From positions 1-64,000 of the forward strand of contig CAJPFN010000025.1 of NCBI GenBank assembly GCA_905339215.1: a stretch of DNA of 64,000 nucleotides, in the 5' to 3' direction. Position 1 is the stretch's first letter; the number at the start of each line of letters is the position of its first letter. The DNA comes from Rhizobiaceae bacterium. GTDB lineage: Bacteria > Pseudomonadota > Alphaproteobacteria > Rhizobiales > Rhizobiaceae. Position numbers and translations under genes: made by a program. Of this stretch, positions 47,892 to 56,126 are shown piece after piece. A model generated the notes under the pieces. That model saw only the letters and a program-made list of their open reading frames with translations. It was not told the origin of the DNA and did no database searches.

Positions 47892-48682
47892 CGGCTTGCC
47901 TCCTCGCGGGCGGAGCCGCCTTCGACCAGCGAGGCAACGTCTGCACTCGCCTCTACGAGCATACGCGTATAGGGATCGGCTGGTGCGCCCACGATCTGGG
48001 CGGCGGGACCGGTCTCGATCAGCCGGCCGTTCTTGAGCACGATGATGCGTTCGGCAAGATGCGCCGCGAGCGCGATGTCGTGGGTGACGAAGATGAGTGC
48101 CATGCGCTCCTCGTCGACGATGCTGCGGATCAGCGTCACGATTTCGGCCTGGACAATGGTGTCGAGTGCACTCGTCGCCTCGTCGGCGATGAGCAGCGCC
48201 GGGCGCGCGGCGATGGCAGCGGCGATCGCGACGCGCTGTTTCTGCCCGCCGGAAAGCTGGTGCGGCCAGGCGTGGACCATGGCGGCGGGATCGGGCAGGC
48301 GGACGCGGTCGAGCAGTTCGGCGGCGCGGGCCATGGACTCCGGCCAGCCGCACCCGTCATGCGTGCGCACCACCTCGGCGATCTGCCGGCCGACGGCGAC
48401 GACCGGGTCGAGGCTCGCCGACGGGTCCTGGAAGACGTAGCCGATATCCTTCCCCGGGAGTGCCGGCGTGTCCTTTGCCCGCCAGAGGATCGTTCCGTCG
48501 GCGCGTGCCGCGGGCGGCAATAGACCGGCGACGGCGCGGGCGAGCGTGGTCTTGCCCGACCCGCTCTCGCCAATGACGGCGAGGCGTTCGCCTTCTTCCA
48601 GGGAGAAGCCGATGCCGGCTAGCGCCGGTGCGGGCGCGCCGGCATAGGTTACCGACAGGCCGGAGGCGTCGAGCAGGCTCAC
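47888..48682 (-). CDS. Peptide-type ABC transporter ATP-binding protein (DppD/OppD-like)
   Basis: First ATPase of the importer. The 264-residue protein has Walker A GESGSGKTT (38-46), Q-loop VFQDPSASLDP, signature LSGGQKQRVAIAAAI, Walker B LLIADEATSALD and the H-loop THDIALAAH. The start is GTG 48682, overlapping the stop of the permease gene by 4 bases. The open frame extends far upstream, but only as a shadow of the permease gene. It works with the other ATPase as a heterodimer on the two permeases. Confidence 0.9.
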   Translation of the reverse strand: MSLLDASGLSVTYAGAPAPALAGIGFSLEEGERLAVIGESGSGKTTLARAVAGLLPPAARADGTILWRAKDTPALPGKDIGYVFQDPSASLDPVVAVGRQIAEVVRTHDGCGWPESMARAAELLDRVRLPDPAAMVHAWPHQLSGGQKQRVAIAAAIAARPALLIADEATSALDTIVQAEIVTLIRSIVDEERMALIFVTHDIALAAHLAERIIVLKNGRLIETGPAAQIVGAPADPYTRMLVEASADVASLVEGGSAREEASR

Positions 48683-49503
48683 AGATACCGCCTGCGCGAG
48701 GTCGAGGCTTCGACTAGCCCTTCGCCGAAAAGGTAGACGCCGACTACGGCGACGATGAGGGCGATGCCGGGAACGATCGACAGATAAGGGGCAGAGCGCA
48801 GCACGGCGCGGCCTTCCGCGATCATGGCGCCCCAGGTGACCCGGTTGGGGTCGCCCAGGCCGAGGAAGGAGAGCGCCGCCTCGGTGAGCACTGCGCCGGC
48901 GACGATGACGGATGACAGCGACATCACCGGGGGGAGCGCGTTGGGCAGCACCTCGCGCAGCGCGATCTCCAGCGGATGCATGCCGACGACGCGGTTCGCC
49001 GCGACATAGTCGCGTTCGCGGATCGACAGCACTTCGGCGCGCGCGACGCGGGCCGGCCCGGTCCAGGCGCCGAGCGCGATTGCCGCGACGACGACCGGAA
49101 GCGACGGTCCGGCGATGCTGACGAAGGCGAGCGCGAGCAGGAAGCCGGGCACGATCTGGAAGGCCTCGGCGACGCGCATCAACGCCTCGTCTACGAGGCC
49201 GCCGGCGAACCCGGCGATCGTGCCGACGACCGAGCCGACGAAAAGCGCCGCCGCCGCCGCGGCGAGGCCGACGATGAGCGACATGCGCGCGCCGTGGACG
49301 AGGCCGGCGAGCACGTCGCGGCCGAGCCGATCGGTGCCGAGCATATGCGCGGGATCGTGGAAGGGCGGCAGGAGCGCCGGGCCGGCGATCGCGAGCGGAT
49401 CGTGGGGGAACAGCCACGGTGCCGCCAAGGCGATGAGTGTGAGGACGGCAAGGATCACTGTCCCCGCGATGCCTTCGGGTGAGGAGAAGAGCCGGCGGAT
49501 CAT
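48679..49503 (-). CDS. Peptide-type ABC transporter permease (DppC/OppC-like)
   Basis: Inner-membrane permease of the family-5 importer, 274 residues, with about six membrane segments. The N-terminal extension includes the typical GTDRLGRDVLAGLVHGARMSL segment. The EAA loop is at about residues 170-195 (NRVVGMHPLEIALREVLPN), where the ATPases dock. The C-terminus is short. The ATG overlaps the stop of the preceding DppB-like gene (ATGA) and its own stop overlaps the ATPase gene start, so the operon is translationally coupled. Confidence 0.9.
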   Translation of the reverse strand: MIRRLFSSPEGIAGTVILAVLTLIALAAPWLFPHDPLAIAGPALLPPFHDPAHMLGTDRLGRDVLAGLVHGARMSLIVGLAAAAAALFVGSVVGTIAGFAGGLVDEALMRVAEAFQIVPGFLLALAFVSIAGPSLPVVVAAIALGAWTGPARVARAEVLSIRERDYVAANRVVGMHPLEIALREVLPNALPPVMSLSSVIVAGAVLTEAALSFLGLGDPNRVTWGAMIAEGRAVLRSAPYLSIVPGIALIVAVVGVYLFGEGLVEASTSRRRYL

Positions 49504-50486
49504 ACCCGCTCCCCGGATGCGCCGACCCGCGGGTCGAGCGCGGCATAGGCGATGTCGACGAGTAGGTTGACGATGACGACGAGGACGGCGCTCGACAGGA
49601 TGATGCCGAGCAGCAGCGGCACGTCGCGCGCGGCGACCGCTTCGTGGGCGAGCCGGCCAATGCCGGGCACGGCGAAGACGCTCTCGATGACGACGCTGCC
49701 GCCAAGCATTGCGGCCGACTGCAGGCCGAGCATGGTGACCAGCGGCAGCAGCGCGTTACGTGCGACATGGGCGAGCACGACGCGCCGGCGCGATAGGCCG
49801 CGCGCCCTCAGTGCGAGGACGAAATCCATGCGCCACACCTCGGCCATGCCGGCGCGCATGACGCGCAGATAAAGGGCAAGATAGATGAAGCCGAGCGCGG
49901 CGACTGGAAGGACGAGGTGCCGGGCGATGTCGAGGGCGCGATCGAGCCCAGTCTTCGACGACGCGATGGTCTCTATGCCGCCGAGCGGCAGCCAGCGCAG
50001 CTCGATCGCAAAGACGACGATCAGCACCAGCCCGAGCCAGAAGCCGGGCACGGCGTAGAGGGCGAGCGAGGCGACCGACAGCGCCCGGTCGCGGATGCTT
50101 CCCGGCCGCGCTCCGGCGACGATGCCGAGGAGCGAACCGAGGCCGAAGGACAGCGCCGTCGCCGCGCCCATCAGCAGCAGCGTGTTGGGCAGCCTTTCCA
50201 GGATGACGTCGCGGATCGGCCGCGAAAACGCAACCGACCAGCCGAGATCGCCATGGGCAAGCGCCGTGGCGAAAGCGGAGAAGCGCGCCCAGGCGGACTG
50301 ATCGAGACCCCATTTCTGGCGGAGCTGTGCCGCGAGCCCGGCATCGCCGCCGATCGTGACGAGATAGGCATCGACGGCGTCGCCCGGCGCGGCCTCCAGC
50401 AGGAGGAAGCTGCCGAACACGACGATCAGGAGCACCGGCAGGCTCGACAACAGCCGCCGGCGCAGGAGTGGAAGCGCGCGGTTCAC
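49500..50486 (-). CDS. Peptide-type ABC transporter permease (DppB/OppB-like)
   Basis: The other permease of the importer, 328 residues with six membrane segments (first at about 10-30) and an EAA-type segment ARGLSRRRVVLAHVARNALLPLV near 230-253. It has the family feature QLRQKWGLDQSAWARFSAFA after the first helix and DLGWSVAFSRPIRDVI. The start is GTG 50486, 46 bases after the stop of the binding-protein gene. The ribosome site is weak (GGATTGACGGC), so the start could shift slightly. Confidence 0.9.
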   Translation of the reverse strand: MNRALPLLRRRLLSSLPVLLIVVFGSFLLLEAAPGDAVDAYLVTIGGDAGLAAQLRQKWGLDQSAWARFSAFATALAHGDLGWSVAFSRPIRDVILERLPNTLLLMGAATALSFGLGSLLGIVAGARPGSIRDRALSVASLALYAVPGFWLGLVLIVVFAIELRWLPLGGIETIASSKTGLDRALDIARHLVLPVAALGFIYLALYLRVMRAGMAEVWRMDFVLALRARGLSRRRVVLAHVARNALLPLVTMLGLQSAAMLGGSVVIESVFAVPGIGRLAHEAVAARDVPLLLGIILSSAVLVVIVNLLVDIAYAALDPRVGASGERV

Positions 50487-50532
50487 GCCGTCAATCCAGC
50501 ACCGCCCGCGCCGCCGCGCAAGCGCTGGCGCG

Positions 50533-52134
50533 TCACGCGTCCAGCCAGACGTCTGCCCAGTTCGACACCGCCCAGCGCGGATTGTTGGCGACGTTCTTCA
50601 CCGAGCTGCGCTTGACGGTGGTGAAACCCCATTCGGCGACGTTGATCAGTGGCAGGTCCGCCGCGACCAGCTTCTGGAAATCGTGGTAGAGGCCAATGCG
50701 GGCCTCCTCGTCGAGCGTACCGGCGGCCTTCTCGATCAACGCGTCGATCTCCGCGTTGGCATAACCGCCCTGGTTGGAGAAGGGCACGCCGTCCGGGATG
50801 CCGCTCTGCACGAGGATGGTGGTGGAGATCGCCGGATCGCCGCGGAACACCGGCGGCGCCACTGCGATATCGAAATCGTGGTCGGTATAGACTGCCTTCT
50901 GGTGAGCGGCGGCGTCGTTGTTGACGATGGTCGCGTCGATGCCGATTTCGGCCAGCGCCTGGCGCAGGTAGTCGCCGAACTGCTTTGTCTCGTTGAAGTA
51001 GGGCGCCGGCAGGAGCTTCAGGGCGAAACGCGTGCCGTCGGCGCCGCGCGGATAGCCGGCCCCGTCGAGCAACGCATTCGCCTTCGCCGGGTCGAAGGCG
51101 TATTGCGGCACATCAGCGGTGTAGAACTGCACGTCGTTCTTCGGCACCGGGCCGGTCGCGGCCGCGGCGTAGCCGAGGAAGATCGTCTTGACGACGAAGT
51201 CCTTGTCGATGGCGTGGGCGATCGCCTGGCGGACCTTTACGTCGGCGAGTTCCTTGCGCCGATGGTTGATCTCGACAACGAGCTGGTAGGTGAGCGCCTC
51301 GTAGCCGGCGGTCACCACTTCGATGCCGGGCACCTTGGAGATGCGATCGAGATCCGCCAGCGGCACAGCCGAGAAGGCGGCGAGCTGGACCTCGTCCGCC
51401 TCAATCGCGCCGGCGGCCGCAGCGCGATCCGGCAGTACGCGGTAGATGATCTCGTCGACGTGCGGCAAGTCTTTGTCCCAGTAGGTCTCGTTACGGACCA
51501 GACGGTAGTACTCGCCGGCTTTGTGCTCGGCGAAGCGGAACGGCCCGGTGCCGACCGGCGCCACGTTGGCAGGATTGGCGGCGATGTCGGTCCCTTCGTA
51601 GAGATGGCGCGGGACCACGGCGGTCAGCGCCGGCAGTGCGTTGCGGATCAGCTGGAACGGCGTCGGCCGAGCAAAGCGGAAGACGGCGGTGTTGCCGTCG
51701 GGCGTATCGACCGCCTCGAGATCCTTGAAGACGACGCGGCCAAGGTTCTGCAGCTTCTTCCACACTTCCAGGGCCGAGAAGGCGACATCGGCCGAGGTGA
51801 ACGGCTTGCCGTCATGCCAGGTGACGCCCTCGCGCAGCGTGAAGGTGACCGAACGCCCGTCCTCAGATCCCTCCCAGGCGGTCGCAAGGCGACCTTCCAG
51901 CCCATCGAAAGTCGCTTCGGCCAGCGGTTCGACGACTTTGGAGGAGACGAAGAAGACGCCGTTCGAGGCGATGATCGCCGGATTGAGATTGCGCGGTTCG
52001 GAATCGGCGGCGACGATCAGGCGACCGCCCTTTTTCGCCTCCTGGGCGAAGGCCGGGATCGGCAGCGCCGCGAGCGCGCCGATCGCAGCGGCGCCGCCGA
52101 GCAGTCCGCGTCGGGAAATTCTCAGGATGTTCAT
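50533..52134 (-). CDS. ABC transporter family-5 periplasmic substrate-binding protein
   Basis: Periplasmic receptor for the importer. The 533-residue product begins with a twin-arginine-type signal (RISRRGLLGGAA, cleavage near PAFAQE, about residue 30). It continues with the SBP family-5 pattern, seen in LIVAADSEPRNLNPAI, GLEGRLATAWE, VTFTLREGVTWHDGKPFTSADVAFS and VGTGPFRFAEHKAGEYY. Family-5 proteins bind peptides, nickel, opines and other compounds, so the ligand is open. The coupled thiazoline-hydrolase-like gene hints at a cysteine-related heterocycle. ATG 52134 has AGGGAGAACGGCG upstream. It is first in the operon. Confidence 0.9.
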   Translation of the reverse strand: MNILRISRRGLLGGAAAIGALAALPIPAFAQEAKKGGRLIVAADSEPRNLNPAIIASNGVFFVSSKVVEPLAEATFDGLEGRLATAWEGSEDGRSVTFTLREGVTWHDGKPFTSADVAFSALEVWKKLQNLGRVVFKDLEAVDTPDGNTAVFRFARPTPFQLIRNALPALTAVVPRHLYEGTDIAANPANVAPVGTGPFRFAEHKAGEYYRLVRNETYWDKDLPHVDEIIYRVLPDRAAAAGAIEADEVQLAAFSAVPLADLDRISKVPGIEVVTAGYEALTYQLVVEINHRRKELADVKVRQAIAHAIDKDFVVKTIFLGYAAAATGPVPKNDVQFYTADVPQYAFDPAKANALLDGAGYPRGADGTRFALKLLPAPYFNETKQFGDYLRQALAEIGIDATIVNNDAAAHQKAVYTDHDFDIAVAPPVFRGDPAISTTILVQSGIPDGVPFSNQGGYANAEIDALIEKAAGTLDEEARIGLYHDFQKLVAADLPLINVAEWGFTTVKRSSVKNVANNPRWAVSNWADVWLDA

Positions 52135-52571
52135 CGCCGTTCTCCCTATCTGGCGTGCCTGCGGTGCAAATACGGGCCTAGAATGCAGCCCCGTGCAGCG
52201 GAGGAAAAGGAACGCGAATCCCGAAGTCGGTACACTGCGGGAGAAAACGGTCCGCCTGCGCAGGCTTCGGCAGTTTCGCCGTGACGCCACGAGATTAGGC
52301 GCCTGCCGGCAAACGTCCAAATCCTCGGGCGGAAATGCGCTGGGCCAGCGCCGTTCCTCCTGACGGGAGCCCGCCCCGAGCGCACTGCTGGCTGCGCGCC
52401 TTGTTTCGAACACCAACTGCGTCTATGGACGTGATATCGATCTTGCTTGACGAACTTTGTTTCGCGCGGCGACGCGTAACGGCGATCTTCTCCTCTCAAA
52501 ATCGATTTCACCTGCCCGCTCCGCTGCATGCGGAGCGTGCGATCTCCCGTGACCGTTTGAAAGGAATCGTC
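52135..52571. other. 437-base divergent intergenic region with cold-shock gene leader
   Basis: No convincing gene is seen here. The left part (about 52135-52330) should hold the minus-strand promoter of the ABC operon; I could not define it. The right part is the leader of the cold-shock gene and contains a TTGACG (52447-52452) that may be a -35 element, without a good -10 element. A perfect hairpin lies at 52517-52537, listed separately. Long leaders are usual for cspA-type genes. Confidence 0.55.
52517..52537 (+). promoter_or_regulatory. Hairpin in the cold-shock gene leader
   Basis: CGCTCCGC (52517-52524) pairs perfectly with GCGGAGCG (52530-52537) around the loop TGCAT. It lies 34 bases before the cspA-type ATG. 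Leader structure controls cold-shock mRNA stability and translation in well-studied cspA genes; whether this hairpin does so here is inferred. Confidence 0.4.
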
Positions 52572-52781
52572 ATGATCACTGGCACCGTAAAGTTCTTCAA
52601 TCACACCAAGGGCTTCGGCTTCATCCAACCGGAAGACGGCGCGACGGACGTGTTCGTGCACATCTCCGCCGTAGAGCGCGCCGGAATGCGCACGATCGTC
52701 GAGGGCCAGAAGCTCTCCTTCGACGTCGTCAGAGACAACCGCTCGGGCAAGAGCGCTGCGGAAAACCTGCAGGCGGCCTAG
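52572..52781 (+). CDS. Cold-shock-domain protein, CspA family
   Basis: The 69-residue OB-fold protein binds single-stranded RNA/DNA and acts as an RNA chaperone. It has both nucleic-acid motifs: KGFGFI (13-18, RNP1) and VFVHIS (27-32, RNP2). The aromatic residues are normal, apart from FFNHTKG where many proteins have FFNxxKG. ATG 52572 has GAAAGGAATC upstream; the frame is open further 5', but only the leader lies there. It is followed by a hairpin and the small basic protein gene. Confidence 0.95.
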   Translation: MITGTVKFFNHTKGFGFIQPEDGATDVFVHISAVERAGMRTIVEGQKLSFDVVRDNRSGKSAAENLQAA

Positions 52782-52831
52782 TCCGAGCGTGCCGGCAGCA
52801 GCGATCGGCTGGCGCTGGCGAATAAAATGAG

Positions 52832-52859
52832 GGAAGGTCGGGTCTTGGCCCGACCTTCC
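52832..52859 (+). terminator. Hairpin between the cold-shock gene and the small basic protein gene
   Basis: GGAAGGTCGGG (52832-52842) pairs perfectly with CCCGACCTTCC (52849-52859), loop TCTTGG. It is 50 bases after the cold-shock stop. No long T-run follows, but the 11-bp stem is the strongest structure in the gap. The next gene starts 20 bases later, so partial read-through is possible. Confidence 0.6.
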
Positions 52860-52879
52860 TCCGGTTTCAGGAGCAGCCC

Positions 52880-53107
52880 GTGAAGAACGCTAAAGCCGCC
52901 GTCGCCCTGTTCAAGCCGTCGCCGAACAGGCTGGAGACGAAGGCGCAGACGACAAACAGCGCCGCCCGCGCGATCATCGACGCCGAAGCCGTGGCGCGCG
53001 AGGCGAAGACGGCGAAACTCCGCCGGGCCCGCCTCGAAATGGAAGAGCGCGCGCTGCTGGACGCCCCCGCGGCTCCGGCGAAGAAGAAATCCCGTACCGC
53101 GAAATAG
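52880..53107 (+). CDS. Small basic protein of unknown function
   Basis: The 75-residue protein starts at GTG 52880 with CAGGAGCAGCCC upstream. It has no signal peptide or membrane segment. A long helix-forming, Ala/Arg/Lys-rich middle (about 25-60, AAARAIIDAEAVAREAKTAK pattern) is followed by a KKKSRTAK tail, so it is likely to bind nucleic acid or an acidic partner. I recognise no domain. Similar small basic proteins appear to be common in rhizobia, from memory only. Its place after the cold-shock gene suggests an RNA-related role, but this is speculation. Confidence 0.6.
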   Translation: MKNAKAAVALFKPSPNRLETKAQTTNSAARAIIDAEAVAREAKTAKLRRARLEMEERALLDAPAAPAKKKSRTAK

Positions 53108-53129
53108 CGCACGACGGCTGTGCCCTGGT

Positions 53130-53993
53130 TCAGGGCCTGCGGCGCAGGTAGAGGAACCAGTAGACGGCGCCGACCATCAGGCTGCCGCCGATCAGATTGC
53201 CGACCGTCGCCACCGCTATGTTGTGGAACGCTGCACCGACTGTCAGCCCGGCATAGGCGTTCGCGTCTTGGCCGATCGCGGTCCAGAACTCGGGCGCGGC
53301 CCAGGTCTTGATCGCCAGCGCATAGGGCAGCAGATAGATATTGGCGATCGAGTGTTCGAAGCCGGCGGCGACGAAGGCGGCAACCGGCGGCACGATGACC
53401 AGCACCTTGTCGGCCGCGCTGCGCGCCCCGAACGACATCCACACCGCCAGGCAGACGAGCACATTGCACAGCACGGCGAGGAAGAAGAGCTGGACGGTGG
53501 GCAGGGCGGCTTTTGTTGAGGCGACGGCAAGCGCCGTCTTGCCGACGGCACCGCCGCCGAAGCCATGCTGGCCGGCGAGGAAGACGAGTGCGGCCGTGCC
53601 CAGCGCACCGGCGATGTTGCCGACATAGACCAGCGTCCAGGTGCGTGCCAGCGAAGCGACCGATATGCGGCGGCTGGCGCAGGCGAGGATCATCAGCGAA
53701 TCGCCGGTGAACAGCTCGGCGCCGCCGACGATGACCAGGATCAGTCCGAGCGAGAAGACAAGGCCGGCGAGCAGCCGGGCGACGCCGAAGGGCAGGTCGC
53801 CGGCGCCGGTCAGCACCACCGTCATGAACACGGCGCCGAAGGCGATGAAGGCGCCGGCCAGCACGCCAAGTACCAGCAGCGCCAGCCAATCGCGTCCGGC
53901 CTTGGTCGCACCGGCCGCCTCGCAGGCGAGCGCCATGTCGGGTGGCATCGTCCCGCCGATGAAACCTGGCGCCTTCGCGGATGGATCGGACAT
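53130..53993 (-). CDS. Formate/nitrite transporter family protein (FocA/NirC-like)
   Basis: Inner-membrane channel or carrier for formate, nitrite or a similar small anion. The 287-residue protein has six predicted membrane helices and FNT features such as the AELFTGDSLMI loop, WTLVYVGNIAGALGTAALVF, LCNVLVCLAVWMSFGARSAADK, the FEHSIANIYLLPYAL segment and TVGNLIGGSLMVGAVYW. The pore residues and the permeant anion were not worked out. A nitrite role would fit the denitrifying genes at the window start, but those are 47 kb away. It stands alone on the minus strand. Confidence 0.92.
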   Translation of the reverse strand: MSDPSAKAPGFIGGTMPPDMALACEAAGATKAGRDWLALLVLGVLAGAFIAFGAVFMTVVLTGAGDLPFGVARLLAGLVFSLGLILVIVGGAELFTGDSLMILACASRRISVASLARTWTLVYVGNIAGALGTAALVFLAGQHGFGGGAVGKTALAVASTKAALPTVQLFFLAVLCNVLVCLAVWMSFGARSAADKVLVIVPPVAAFVAAGFEHSIANIYLLPYALAIKTWAAPEFWTAIGQDANAYAGLTVGAAFHNIAVATVGNLIGGSLMVGAVYWFLYLRRRP

Positions 53994-54220
53994 AGGCGGT
54001 ATCCGTTGTCGGCTACAAAGGCCGAAAGGCTAGCCGAACGGCTCGGCGCGGCGCAATATCTCGACCGGGCCGGAAGGGCGCCGGGGCGGCGATCCTTCCC
54101 GAGGGTGGCGGCGCCGCAACATCTGGCGCGACGTCGCGCGCAGGCCTTTCTCGCCGACGGCTTTGACACCGGCCGCCGCCGCGGCCTATCCAGACGGTAG
54201 CGCAACCGACCGGACCGCCC

Positions 54221-54814
54221 ATGCTTCGCCCAATCGCGATATCGATCACGGCCGCGGCAATCTCCGCCGCAACGCCGGCCGGGGCCGAGTGGCAGGCCGT
54301 CGAACGCGTTGAGGCCTATGCGATCAGCGGCCGGTCCGGTCCCGAGCTCTACGCCTCGATCGGCCAGCGCGGACCGAAGCTCGGCATCACCCGTGTCATC
54401 GCGCATACGACGTTCAAATTGACCTGGTCGCGCAAGTACGAGCCGCGCGGCAATGCCTGCGTTCTCGCCGAGGCGAAGCCGAAGCTGGTCATCACCTACA
54501 CGCTGCCGAAGCCATCGGCCGACCTGCCTGCCGGTGTCCGACGCAATTGGGAGACCTTCTTCAATGGCGTCGCCGCCCACGAGCGGGTGCATGGCGACTT
54601 CATCAAGGCGATGGTGCGCGAGATCGAGGCGCAGTCGGTCGGCCTCACCGTCGAGGGCGACCCCGGCTGCAAGAAGATCCGTACCGAGCTGACCGGCCGT
54701 CTCGCCGCGCTGTCGCAGGCGCAGCGGCAGAAGAGCCGCGATTTCGACCGGGTCGAGATGAGCAATGGCGGCAACATCCACGGCCTGATCCTGGCGCTGG
54801 TCAACGGCGGGTAG
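54221..54814 (+). CDS. DUF922 putative secreted zinc protease
   Basis: The 197-residue product has a short signal peptide (ending near PAGAE, residue 23) and is a DUF922 protein. It carries an HExxH motif (HERVH) in AAHERVHGDF at about residues 120-125, likely to bind zinc. Other family segments are TWSRKYEPRGNACVLAEAKP with a Cys, and GDPGCKKIRTEL with the second Cys. The family is annotated as predicted secreted metalloprotease, but substrates are not known. It is convergent with the globin gene, 38 bases downstream. The upstream gap (53994-54220) contains no gene I can support. Confidence 0.8.
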   Translation: MLRPIAISITAAAISAATPAGAEWQAVERVEAYAISGRSGPELYASIGQRGPKLGITRVIAHTTFKLTWSRKYEPRGNACVLAEAKPKLVITYTLPKPSADLPAGVRRNWETFFNGVAAHERVHGDFIKAMVREIEAQSVGLTVEGDPGCKKIRTELTGRLAALSQAQRQKSRDFDRVEMSNGGNIHGLILALVNGG

Positions 54815-54852
54815 GGCTGCGCGCTCCGTCCGCGCCGCCCAGTGTCGCCGCC

Positions 54853-55278
54853 TCAGACCAGCGCATCCTCGGCACCGGCCGCGGCGAGCATGACGCCCGA
54901 CAGGAGGCCGTAGGCGGCGAGCCAGGCGTCGCGCACCTCTGCGGTGAAGGCGTCGCCGAGTCCTTCCTCGAGCGTCGCGACCAGAGCCGTACCGACCGTG
55001 CGATAGTGTCCGCTCGTCACGCCGTAGCCGACATGACGGCGGGCGAGCGCCTCGACCGCTGGCACGATTGCGTTCGCGTTTTTCAGCCCGCCGACGACGA
55101 AGGCGAGGCTGGCCATCAGCTTCTTGCCCTGATCGGCCATGTCGGCACGCGCGAACAGCGGGCGTAGAGCCGGGTCGAGCGCGAAAAGGCGGCGGTAGAA
55201 GATTTCCTGGGCCACATCGCGGATCGGGAAGACGGCGCGGAAGCTCTCCTCGACGAGGGAAACCTGCTTGGGGGTCAT
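54853..55278 (-). CDS. Single-domain bacterial globin (Vitreoscilla-hemoglobin-like)
   Basis: The 141-residue globin binds haem and O2/NO. The proximal histidine is His82 in ARRHVGYGV; the distal pocket near FARADMADQGKKL resembles the globin domain of flavohemoglobin. Length and sequence match stand-alone globins rather than truncated ones. The reductase domain of flavohemoglobin is absent, so an NO dioxygenase function would need an outside reductase. ATG 55278 is followed by TPKQVSLVEESFRAVFP; the upstream frame (204 bases) is not similar to globins. It is convergent with the DUF922 gene. Confidence 0.9.
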   Translation of the reverse strand: MTPKQVSLVEESFRAVFPIRDVAQEIFYRRLFALDPALRPLFARADMADQGKKLMASLAFVVGGLKNANAIVPAVEALARRHVGYGVTSGHYRTVGTALVATLEEGLGDAFTAEVRDAWLAAYGLLSGVMLAAAGAEDALV

Positions 55279-55385
55279 GGTCCTGCTCCTGGTTGTCAGG
55301 GGCCGGAAGCTGTCGCCGCGCCATTTCACGCCGATTTCGTCGCGGGATGCGAAAGGTTTCAATTGTTTCCGGAGGCCGGCTCGGC

Positions 55386-55985
55386 TTACGCGTCCGCCGA
55401 CTTCAACGCGCAGCGCAGCAGCCTTGCCCTTAGTATGGGCACGCGGGCGGCGGGAACGCCGGTGCGGCGGAACGACTGCCACACGCGAAATCCCATCAGC
55501 GCCGTCGCCACCTCGAGCGCCTCCTCGCCGGGCGCGAAAGGCGCGAGCGCCTCCCGGACGAGGGCGGCGATGCCGGCCTCGACGGCCGACAGGAACCCAT
55601 CGAGTTGGGGGACGAGGTCGCGGTCGCGCGAAGCGAGGTCGAGGCGCAGGGCTCCGCGTGCATAGAAGCCGTCGACTTCCCCGACCAGCCTCTCGATACG
55701 CGCATCCAGTCCGTCGACCCCGGCGAAGACGTCCTTCGCCATGTCGGGCACCGGCGGCTGCATTTCCATCCAGACGTGTTGGCCGCAGGCCTGGACGAGG
55801 TCGCCGATGGTCGGGAAGTAGCGCGAAACGGTTGCTTGGCCGACGCCGGCGCGCGCGGCGACGTCGGCGAATGTGGTCGGCGCGACGCCCTTTTCGTCGT
55901 GCACCTGCATCGTCGCCCGCAGGATCCTGTCGCGAGTCTGCTCCTTGGCCTCGGCGCGTTTTCCAAGGGTATAGCGTCTGGTCAT
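55386..55985 (-). CDS. TetR-family transcriptional regulator
   Basis: The 199-residue protein has an N-terminal helix-turn-helix (about 17-62: TRDRILRATMQVHDEKG, TFADVAARAGVGQATVSRYFP) and a helical C-terminal domain. It is divergent from a response-regulator gene, with a shared gap of 141 bases containing a TTTCATGAAA palindrome (56013-56022). It may control itself, or that regulator. The ligand is unknown. Neighbouring globin on the same strand is 107 bases downstream of its stop, so they may or may not share a transcript. Confidence 0.88.
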   Translation of the reverse strand: MTRRYTLGKRAEAKEQTRDRILRATMQVHDEKGVAPTTFADVAARAGVGQATVSRYFPTIGDLVQACGQHVWMEMQPPVPDMAKDVFAGVDGLDARIERLVGEVDGFYARGALRLDLASRDRDLVPQLDGFLSAVEAGIAALVREALAPFAPGEEALEVATALMGFRVWQSFRRTGVPAARVPILRARLLRCALKSADA

Positions 55986-55997
55986 TCAGCCCCTACA

Positions 55998-56028
55998 TTG
56001 ACCAAAGGCAATTTTCATGAAATATATT
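55998..56028 (+). promoter_or_regulatory. Divergent promoter region with a 10-bp palindrome
   Basis: TTGACC (55998-56003) with AATATA (56021-56026, 17-base spacing) or TATATT (56023-56028, 19-base spacing) forms a sigma-70-like promoter for the response regulator gene. The spacer contains a perfect palindrome TTTCATGAAA (56013-56022), a good candidate operator for the divergent TetR. The patch is clearly richer in A/T than the surrounding DNA. Confidence 0.45.
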
Positions 56029-56126
56029 CCCCATTAAAAGAGAAGGTCAAGGCAGGCGAAGCGGCCCGCACAATGACCCCGCGGAACGGTGAAACCTCGA
56101 AGGGAATTGCTGGAACAGGGGGAGCG

